From assembly GCF_010093535.1 (NCBI RefSeq), contig NW_022985172.1, positions 1,250,340 to 1,314,339 on the forward strand: 64,000 nucleotides of DNA, read 5' to 3'. The stretch comes from Lindgomyces ingoldianus. Lineage: Eukaryota > Ascomycota > Dothideomycetes > Pleosporales > Lindgomycetaceae. The notes under the pieces were generated by a model that did no database searches, was not told the origin of the DNA, and saw only the letters and a program-made list of their open reading frames with translations. The translations under genes and the position numbers were made by a program. This document shows positions 56,780 through 64,000 of the stretch, in pieces; position 1 is the first letter of the stretch, and each line of letters begins with the position of its first letter.

Positions 56780-57656
56780 TCAATCTGGTGATGGCATACT
56801 CGGGCATCTTTTGGGGCTGATCTCCTCCTCTGCCTCTTCGCCACTTACAGGCTGCCGCGCCTGGGCTCCAATCGAGCCTCCTGGGTGATTGCGCTGGAAG
56901 ATCTGTTTGGTGTTGCCCTGGTGTATGGCCTCAGCGACTGTGAGCGCCAGCATATCTCCAACCGCAATCGCCACCGTTGTGGACGTAGTTGGTGCACACA
57001 CTCCAAACGATATTTCCTCAGCTTCATGTATGGGCGCGGGCAGTAGGACCGCATCAGGCCGTCCCATTAAGAGAGGACAATCGCCGGTGCTGGTGTGGGA
57101 TGTAATGGCGAGGACTGTATTGGATTTCGGGATGTGGTGGAGGAGACTGAGGAGTTCAGGCGTCTTTCCGGAGAATGAGACGAACATGATAGCATCGCTC
57201 TGGGGTTTATATAAGCACTGTGCACAGCGCTAAACGTTTAGGGGTTGCACGTACAGATCTCAGATCTCCCAGGTCACCATGCAGGGCCTCGGAAGCATGT
57301 AGAAAGGAAGCGCCAAGTCCAAGGCTCTTCATGGTAGCCACCATTTTCATCCCGACAAGCCCGCTCTTGCCCACGCCGCAAATCAGAAGCTTCCCGCCTG
57401 CTTCATACGTCTTTGTGAGGCGCTCAACTGCACGGACAAGGCTGTCTCTAGCATAGTGATCGCTCTGGTACAAAACAGTGACCTGGGAAAGAGCGGTGGC
57501 GGCGGTGGAGAGAACATTCACGGCTCGGTCAAGGAGTCTGGCGCCTTCCGCATCGTGCGTCGACAATGGAGGGGTCAAGGGCGCTGTGCCCGATCGCTTC
57601 CGCTTGAGCATTCTGGGAGATTGTGGAGATGCCCTGGACATGGTGTCTCTGCCCAT
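56780..57656 (-). CDS. SIS-domain protein, arabinose-5-phosphate isomerase-like, 273 aa
   Basis: Sugar-isomerase (SIS) fold, KdsD/GutQ-like. Exons 57656-57255 and 57199-56780, intron 55 bp. Splicing joins HGDLGDLRS to SDAIMFVSFSGKTPELLSLL. First half: GGKLLICGVGKSGLVGMKMVATMKSLGLGASFLHASEALHGDLG, the GxGKSG sugar-phosphate loop and the conserved FLHPxEALHGDLG. Second half: SGKTPELL, ITSHTSTGDCPL, APTTSTTVAIAVGDMLALT, and NHPGGSIG, the family end. Bacterial relatives carry CBS domains after this point; here none follow, as usual in fungi. Start options are 57656 (MGRDTMSRAS) or 57641 (MSRAS); the frame is open upstream with no conserved leader. Physiological substrate in fungi is unclear to me. 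Confidence 0.87.
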
Positions 57657-58106
57657 GTGTCCTAGATTACCTAAATAAATTTGAGAAGCGGTTCCGTAAT
57701 ACGGAGATATGAAGACAGGATACGGAAACTGTCGGGAGTGTTTACGGCAGGTTAGGGGGTCAGAGGGCTGGCAGAAATGGGTAGGGGTAGAGTGAATGTC
57801 AGGATTGCGAAGGGCGATCGGAAGGAGCACATTAATAAGTCGGACATGGCGGTGGGTGAATGTAGGGACTACTTGGTTTGGCTGGTTGTGGTGGTGAAAG
57901 TGCCCGCCGGCCGCGGCATCCTGGTTGGATAATGAAGCTTGGAATGGCGAGATTTGCGCTAACCGCATTCTGCGCTAACCTGAAATGCCCTTTCCCACTG
58001 TCACCACTCCGTCTGCCCACGCGGCGCATCCCGCCACTGATATCTGCTCCCCCGACGGGCCCTCGCCATGACACGATCCCAATCCGTAGTCCTGGGAGTC
58101 GGCATC
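57657..58106. other. Intergenic region upstream of the SIS gene
   Basis: 450 bp between two minus-strand genes. Presumed SIS promoter and GNAT 3' end. No gene. Confidence 0.55.
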
Positions 58107-58643
58107 TCAGCAGCTCGGTTGTTCGTCTTTCCCCGCGCTGGCTGCCACAAGGTCTGCCTTCTGAGCTCCCATTGCGACTAACCCACCCTTCCGTTCCCCA
58201 AACACCTCCATGCCCATCTCGCGTTCATACAATTTCTGCATGGCCTCACTGCCTGTTAGAAGCACGCAACGCCGCAGCTCTGGCATCTCCTGTACCATCT
58301 CCTTACAGCAAGCGATCAGCCATCTGCCCAACCCGAACTTCCTGTACTCTTTCACGATGTACACGTCCGTCAGGTAGGCGAACGTTACATGATCTGTGAT
58401 GAGCCGAGCCATGCCGATAGGAGTAAATTTGGTACTTGCAACGTCCGCCTGACCCTTGTAGAGACCGAGGGTGCACGAGTTATCGAGCAATCGTTTCATG
58501 TTGGCTGGGGAGGTCGGTTTCGTCCAGTACATATCTGGGTGATTGAAGGCCTCTTGCACGAATTCATGGGGGAGCAAGTCTCGAGATGTTGAGATAAGAA
58601 ACCTTTGGTCGCCAACAACACGCTGCCATTCCTTGGAATCCAT
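58107..58643 (-). CDS. GNAT-family N-acetyltransferase, 178 aa
   Basis: Acetyl-CoA-dependent acetyltransferase fold. The start at 58643 (MDSKEWQRVVGDQRFLISTSRDLL) is chosen over an upstream in-frame codon because the leader does not look conserved. Landmarks are FVQEAFNHPDMYWTKPTS (substrate side), GMARLITDHVTFAYLTDVYIVKEYRKFGLGRWLIACC (strand beta4, then the acetyl-CoA loop RKFGLGRW corresponding to Q/RxxGxG/A), and LRRCVLLTGSEAMQKLYEREMGMEVFG (last strand-helix). Single exon. Resembles fungal GCN5-related acetyltransferases acting on small molecules. Substrate unknown. Confidence 0.9.
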   Translation of the reverse strand: MDSKEWQRVVGDQRFLISTSRDLLPHEFVQEAFNHPDMYWTKPTSPANMKRLLDNSCTLGLYKGQADVASTKFTPIGMARLITDHVTFAYLTDVYIVKEYRKFGLGRWLIACCKEMVQEMPELRRCVLLTGSEAMQKLYEREMGMEVFGERKGGLVAMGAQKADLVAASAGKDEQPSC

Positions 58644-60101
58644 TTTGAAAAGCGAGATATGGTTTGACGGGTGTATAACTCTGAGTACTAGGTTCAACAC
58701 CTGGTAAATGGTACTCTTGTATTTGTTCTATGGCTTGCCTGACTCATAGGGCGCAGAGGACATCGGCAGAAGAGCCGCCATCGTTTGTTAACTGTGAGGA
58801 TCTTACTGGCTGGAAAGCAGAGGAGCACCGCTGGAGAACCGAGTTGCGTCTCTGGCGTCGCATAAGAGAAATTTATTGCCTTTTTTCACACATTGCCAAC
58901 CCATGTTGACAAACTTCAGTCAAAATCCTTTGGAAAGCTTCCAAAGATACGTTATCGATAAGCCGCCTGGTGCACAGACCAACCTCTCGATACCGAGGGC
59001 TGATCTGCCACCTCCTTTGCTCGCCCTTCACTTCACAAGCTGTCGCTTCAGGGAGGCAAACCTCAGGGCAGATCTTCACTCCACCTGGTCTTCACTTTTC
59101 TTCGTAAATCCAATTTATTCCATGCTGATATTGCTAGGGCTTAGTCATTTCCTGACCATCTTTCGCCCTTTTGTCATGTTGCGCACTGAAATGAGGGCGA
59201 GGAAGGGGGAACAGAAGCTTCGCCTCCGCCTCTCACTTGGGCGTCTCAACATGCTCTTCACCAAGTTTTACTTGGCTACACACTGCCACATCTCCTAAGT
59301 GACTTCATTGGCCCTTGGCCTCGCTCTCTCTCGGGTTTCATTTCAGCAGGCCGCAAGGCAACGCTTCGGGTGCCTCCCCATCCCTAATCTGATAGCGCTT
59401 TTCCTGAACCAGCTTTCGGCTGAACCAATACAAGCCACAGCAACATCTCGTCCATCACGGCCAAGAACCTCGCGCTATCTGTGGCTTGAGTGACCTCTTT
59501 TGGTCACTCATGTTTGCGGGCGACCCTCAGGCGACCCTCAGCCACTGCCGATGGGGGCCAGCCTTGTTGGTTTCCTGATTAAAGATATATGAAGGCCTGA
59601 CGATCACATATTCTCAAGGACATCTGTCCGTACTGCGTTTCGGTTCCGTTTACCCTGGCGCTGATCCTTCTTCTTGGAAGCATCTTCTTGTACAATACTT
59701 TAGCGTATTATCATTGGATGTTTTCCTGCCGTACCTCAGCCCTGATTTCTTCTCCTGAAAGCTACAGTGGATTTGGTTTCCAAGCTGCTTAAGTATGGAG
59801 CTATCTCATTTCATTTGTCACTCTTCTTCGCGTCTCAACGAGCGTTCTCAAACATGCATGACTAACTTGATGTTAAGCTCCCTCACGTTGTCTTTAGTCC
59901 TTTCCCGGCTTATCCGCGATCTGCCTTGGTTTCTAATCGAAAGTGCGGCCTCCTGAATCACAACCTTCAGCCGCCAGCTACATTCCTCCCACGAGATTGA
60001 GGATCCTCTCTGCAAGAGTCTGACTGCTTGAGGACTAGCCCTCCTTGCATAATCAAGTAAACCACCGTTTCTCTCGCTCGGCCCACCCCTCTATTCAACC
60101 G
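58644..60101. other. Intergenic region, 1.5 kb, divergent promoters
   Basis: Between the GNAT start and the multi-pass membrane protein start. Right half is pyrimidine-rich and probably a long leader of the latter. No gene supported. Confidence 0.5.
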
Positions 60102-61178
60102 ATGGCTCGCATATCGATCCGACGAGCAAATACATTCTCAATGGTTCTATCCACATCGTGGGTAGGGATACTGTTCATTGTACTTCTTTTCAACACCCGA
60201 ACAGCATCTGCCCGAGCTCTGCCAGACATATCCGATCATATTAACAACATGTTTGGAACTCCAAATCGTACTGCTGGACCGGTTGGCGAGATCCAATGCT
60301 ACGCTCTACCTTACGGAGCTATTGGGATCATCTCTCATCTCCTCACATACTGGACTATTGCCTGGATCGGCGTTGGGAGGTCCCCAGTGTGGCCATGGCA
60401 TCGCCTGACATCCACTAAGTTCGACATCTTCTTGGCAAGCGTAACGTTAGTGACATGCATTCCTATCGCTTCAATATCAATCCACCGCTGCCGTCTGAGT
60501 TGGCACTTCGTTTTGATTGGTGTCTGGAAGCTTGTCACATCTGTATCCCTCGCTTGCATAACCATCCACCGCGCCGTCATCTCCCACCGCGAGGCTAAAG
60601 CTTCCTCGGACGGAGCAATGCTCTTAAGCAACACGTCTCATCAATACACCCCGTACCATCCATACGGCTCACCACAACCAAGCCAAATGTACACTCAACA
60701 CAATACAACTCGCACCACCTTCTTCTCCGACCCTAACGACCCTAACGACACACCTAGCAGCACCAACCACAATCCTCTCTACTGGCTGACTCTCTATCTC
60801 CTAGGCACAGTCACTGGTATGGTGGGTCTCGGTGCCCTTATTTATACCTCCTTCCGGCACAACAAGGACGTCCGAAACCTCACTTACGGCTTCGCCATCG
60901 CCATCGCCATCATCCCCATGATCACCGCTGCATACTGGTATAAAAAGCACTTGGGACTTCCCCAACGCGGCTTTAAGACTTTATGGGAAGCATACAAGCA
61001 TACATTCGGCGGTGCACTACTTGCATTTATTGCAGTTTTTGGCTTCTTCTCCGCACTGTATAGTGATCTCGCGTTGGGAGCAATTGCTGGGAAGTGGAGT
61101 GGGGTGCCGAGTGAAGATTATGCACCACTATATTGGGCGTGGTTTGTCGCTAAGAGATTGACTATGTTGTCGCATTAG
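60102..61178 (+). CDS. Multi-pass membrane protein, function unknown, 358 aa
   Basis: First true ATG at 60102 (MARISIRRANTFSMVLSTSWVGILFIVLLF), where a hydrophobic stretch (about 12-35) and a small-residue site (TASARA) suggest a signal sequence or first helix. Then follow membrane segments around CYALPYGAIGIISHLLTYWTIAWIG, FDIFLASVTLVTCIPIASISI, FVLIGVWKLVTSVSLACITIH, YWLTLYLLGTVTGMVGLGALIY, LTYGFAIAIAIIPMITAAYWY and ALLAFIAVFGFFSALYSDLALGAIA. A polar Ser/Asn/Pro-rich loop (about 172-225) separates the third and fourth. I recognise the PYGAIGxxSHLLTYWT layout as an uncharacterised fungal membrane family. No intron is needed and no function is assigned. Confidence 0.78.
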   Translation: MARISIRRANTFSMVLSTSWVGILFIVLLFNTRTASARALPDISDHINNMFGTPNRTAGPVGEIQCYALPYGAIGIISHLLTYWTIAWIGVGRSPVWPWHRLTSTKFDIFLASVTLVTCIPIASISIHRCRLSWHFVLIGVWKLVTSVSLACITIHRAVISHREAKASSDGAMLLSNTSHQYTPYHPYGSPQPSQMYTQHNTTRTTFFSDPNDPNDTPSSTNHNPLYWLTLYLLGTVTGMVGLGALIYTSFRHNKDVRNLTYGFAIAIAIIPMITAAYWYKKHLGLPQRGFKTLWEAYKHTFGGALLAFIAVFGFFSALYSDLALGAIAGKWSGVPSEDYAPLYWAWFVAKRLTMLSH

Positions 61179-61766
61179 ATGTCGTTCTGATTCGGCTTCG
61201 GCTTTGAGCAGGCGTTTGAGATATCTACTATCTGCATTAGCGTTGGAGTCTAGGCGATTGCATTATGATCTATTTGTGCGAACACTGCATGTATATCTCG
61301 TCGAATATCAGAAAAACACAGATTCCTACCGTTATCTACTTTGCGCGTAAATCCACTGTCTCACGCGACCACGTGACATAAATTCTTCAGCCGCACATAT
61401 TTGCTCGCTTCATAGAACTTTAGCACCTCTGCCTTCGCTTTCTCGAAAAATATGCATGCTCTTCTTCAACACACACATTCCGGCTAAAGTCTACCTCAGA
61501 ACTTCGAATTATCCAATAGGGAATGCGCATCTGCCCACGAGGTGGGCGGAGCACTGTGATGTAGCACGACAGAGGGCTGTGCTATTGCACACACAGACAC
61601 GCAATGAACTTCCGACTATATGAATTGGAACTAGGCATACACCATGAGAGTTTAACTTCCAACCCCTTCTTAGCAGGTAACCGTCTTTCCTACCCAACGA
61701 CCAACGTTCCACTGCATCGCGTCCCAAAGTCCCATAGTAAGAACTCGAAAATCACAGAGTGCAACG
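61179..61766. other. Intergenic region
   Basis: 588 bp between two plus-strand genes, presumably holding the promoter of the next. No gene. Confidence 0.5.
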
Positions 61767-62372
61767 ATGCAGCGTACTCCATCCGGCTCGCTCAAATTTA
61801 GCTTCACACGCTTCATGCAAAATGCGATCCCGAATCTCGCTCTCGCACCCCAGCAATACGACCTCGACCCCGCCGAACAAGACGCCTTGTTCACATACCA
61901 ACTTGGGGAACCCGATCCTTTAAAACTGTGTGAAGCATCGTTCTTAGTCGGCGGGATAACACGCTCGAAATCTATCTCCGCCCAAATATACCGCGCGCTT
62001 GTTAAAAATGGGGCGTTGAAAGAAGCAGAAGCTGGAGAGGATACCGGGGTTGGGGTTGATACGAAAGCCATTACGTCGAAGTTCGCGCATCAATTGTCGT
62101 TTATTTCAGTACATGCACAGAAGAAGGTTGTGAATTTGTTGTTCTTTTGGGAGGAAGAGATTATGCGGTGGAGGGTTTTGATTGCAGAGAAGGAAGAGTT
62201 GGAGACGGTTATCAAGGAGAGTAAGGAGGCGGGTGGGGACATTGGCGGGCTGGAGAAGAGATTGAAGGAGCTGGAGGGGCTGTTGAGGGTTAAGCCAAGC
62301 TTGAGAGGGGAGGAGGCAAGGAAAGGGGAGGTTTTGCCCGGGTATGTGGAGGGTAGTGGAGGGAAAGCGTAG
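61767..62372 (+). CDS. Conserved-looking small fungal protein, unknown function, 201 aa
   Basis: Single exon starting MQRTPSGSLKFSFTRFMQNAIPNLALAPQQYDLDPAEQDALFTYQLGEPDPLKLCEASFLVGG. The block FTYQLGEPDPLKLCEASFLVGGITRSKSISAQIYRALVKNG has the look of a conserved domain. The second half is helical (FAHQLSFISVHAQKKVVNLLFFWEEEIMRWRVLIAEKEELETVIKE) and ends in a coiled, charged tail. I cannot name the family. Codon use and composition fit the neighbouring genes, which supports it being real. An upstream exon is possible but none is evident. Confidence 0.68.
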   Translation: MQRTPSGSLKFSFTRFMQNAIPNLALAPQQYDLDPAEQDALFTYQLGEPDPLKLCEASFLVGGITRSKSISAQIYRALVKNGALKEAEAGEDTGVGVDTKAITSKFAHQLSFISVHAQKKVVNLLFFWEEEIMRWRVLIAEKEELETVIKESKEAGGDIGGLEKRLKELEGLLRVKPSLRGEEARKGEVLPGYVEGSGGKA

Positions 62373-64000
62373 GAATGAGCCGATGGGAGAGATTGGTAAA
62401 GGGCAGAAATGTGCTATTGACACTTTTAGTCTAGTGGTCTTCTGGTGTTTTGCAGATAGTGTTCTAGTAGTGAGTCAGACACCACTGAATTGGACATCGA
62501 CTCTGGTTCCAAAATTCCCGCCCCACAATATGTGTGCATCCTAAACTCCTCCTACATGCTCTCTTCTAAAGCATATTATGCCGATATAAGAATGGAAGGC
62601 TAAACTTTTAGTCTACTCTCCGAGTTCCAGCAAGAATACATGAGGAAAGAGGTTCATTATTCACATCACCACTCCCACCATCTTCTATAGTCTCATAACA
62701 CGTCACCCATCCCTCCTTTCACATGCTGTGGACACTGGGCCTCCATTTCCTGAAATTCATCGATATAGCCCAGTTTCCTCTGCTAGCACCTCCAAAATGG
62801 CGCTAAACTTCTTCATTAATCTAGTTCCCACAAAGACGCCGATCCTCCCTTCTGGTCCCATTCTCTTATACCTCGGGGGTTTGGAATGAAATTTCCAAAA
62901 GATGTCTTCAGCCGTCTCGACGTCACGAGCCTTCTAACCAGTCTTTTTTTTTTAAGCCTTATTCGTAAGATCTTCAAACTTTTCAAGGGCATCAAGAGCT
63001 ACGTAGATTAGTTTAGTAAGCTCCTCCAGTTTCCATTCGCCTGCAAGCCAGTCTGGAACCTTCTTTATCAACTCAATTTGCCCCTCTAAACCCAGCCACA
63101 GATATTTGAGATTATTAGTGTACCCACTTCGCTCAAATCACATGCTCTCGCCAAATTTGGCGATGGAAGGAACGATGATGACAGTTTCTCCTCACATTTG
63201 GTGCGGGCGGTCATTCTGAAAAGTACGCTTCGTGCTCCAGCCTTCGGTGTGAACGCCCCCTCTTGAATTGGAGAAAGCAACGTCACTCGCCTTACGTTTT
63301 GCGTGAGCGAGATTGAAGGGACCACGCTCGGGGAGATTATATCACTTTGCGATCTCTGCTGCTTAGTTCTTTCCTACCTTGTCACGACTGCAATTGAATG
63401 TCTTATTAAATGCGTTCGCTACAACTGCTTTGTCAGCGCGGAGCATTGGAGAGAAGGCTTTACTGATGTCCTAGGAGGAAAACATCCGCGTTGAAAAGCC
63501 AAGCGGTGCCGGGAGTGGGACGTCAGTTTAGTCGCCGACTCTATGACTGAATGTTAGGCTCATATGACGTAAGGGAAGGAGGTGGAAAAGCTTGAGGCAG
63601 ACGGACGCATTCATTGTATTGCATTGCATTGGGACTCACAATGATATGAGAATTATTTTTCATTACTTTCTTGTGCTATGAATGTTTTCGCCACATCTAG
63701 TTATTTTCAGCGAATATGAAGATCGGTAGTAATAAAGAGCCTAGCTAAGGGCGCCCGAGATTCCACCTCAAGCCCGGCTTCCTTGTTCTCGTATCTCTAG
63801 GATCTTGGCTGATAGTACATGTGTATCTACAATCCTTGGGTCTGAGAGGCAACCCAAAATATGAATTCACCCAGAGACTGACAGAGGTCTCCCACCAAAG
63901 CACCATAAGGTAAAATTAGAAAGAAATTCCGGCTCAAGGGGAATGTTTCACCTGTATTATGAATTCCAAAACTCGCAACTCTCAACGACAGAAGAATTCT
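62373..64000. other. Right-end region, 1.6 kb, mostly without genes
   Basis: Apart from the short protein-like stretch at 62952-63131 (minus), I see no coding sequence. A gene may start beyond the window. Confidence 0.45.
62952..63131 (-). other. Protein-like orphan exon or gene fragment
   Basis: On the minus strand about 59 codons run open into a TAA at 62952-62954, reading YLWLGLEGQIELIKKVPDW, then LAGEWKLEELTKLIYVALDALEKF and DLTNKA. The pattern is strongly amphipathic-helical and unlike random translation nearby. There is no in-frame ATG before the upstream stop (TGA at about 63132), so it could be a last exon of a minus-strand gene (5' exons around 63140-63330) or a fragment. Family unknown. 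Confidence 0.3.

Noticed and set aside
60045..60101. 19-residue extension of the multi-pass membrane protein
   Set aside because: It would start at TTG. The first ATG is at 60102.
1..64000. CRISPR arrays, operons, bacterial-type defence or phage systems
   Set aside because: The window is eukaryotic. Direct repeats found are transposon termini, LTRs and short tandem repeats, with no spacer pattern.

Overview
The window is nuclear DNA of a filamentous ascomycete (Pezizomycotina; class not determined). The evidence is short GT-AG introns of about 50-90 bp in most genes, an eRF3 with a Q/Y/G-rich prion-like head, a complex I assembly factor (IND1), fungus-typical families (NACHT-WD40, rhodopsin-domain membrane protein, GH16 with a type II anchor, Baeyer-Villiger monooxygenase), and a long AT-rich block whose repeats have decayed almost only by C-to-T/G-to-A transitions, as expected from repeat-induced point mutation (RIP).

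Layout. Positions 1-13428 are an AT-rich, RIP-decayed repeat island. It holds the right end of a pogo/Fot-like transposon (1-2109) and a broken NACHT-WD40 gene (about 2190-4121). A Russian-doll nest of three copies of a ~1.13 kb pogo-derived element follows: Z contains X, and X contains both Y and a minus-strand chromodomain Ty3/gypsy element. The insertions can be peeled apart exactly by their TA and 5-bp duplications. A 990-bp run of N (8013-9002) lies inside the retrotransposon.

From about 14.3 kb to 38 kb the sequence is gene-dense housekeeping DNA: splicing factor SAF4/CCDC130-like, SUP35 (eRF3), a Yrb30-type RanGTP-binding protein, a BSD-domain protein, TSR2, a Cys-rich type II membrane protein, a 978-aa HSL-type alpha/beta hydrolase, IND1, BFR2, a membrane-anchored GH16 glucanase and a conserved mitochondrial-type protein.

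From 38 kb to 64 kb it is looser and more accessory. It has a full-length but decayed type-B carboxylesterase, a rhodopsin-domain membrane protein, an intron-containing tRNA-Trp, an SDR / MFS transporter / Baeyer-Villiger monooxygenase neighbourhood, a COX15-like fragment, a SIS-domain sugar-phosphate isomerase-like gene, a GNAT acetyltransferase, a multi-pass membrane protein and a small conserved-looking protein, separated by long non-coding stretches.

Functional links visible in the sequence: SUP35 and YRB30 share one divergent promoter; IND1 and BFR2 share one of only 178 bp; TSR2 and the membrane-protein gene share another. SDR, MFS and BVMO lie together and could form a small metabolic or detoxification group (inference). 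Splice sites were placed by eye from GT/AG sites, reading frame and family conservation; they are proposals, not transcript data.
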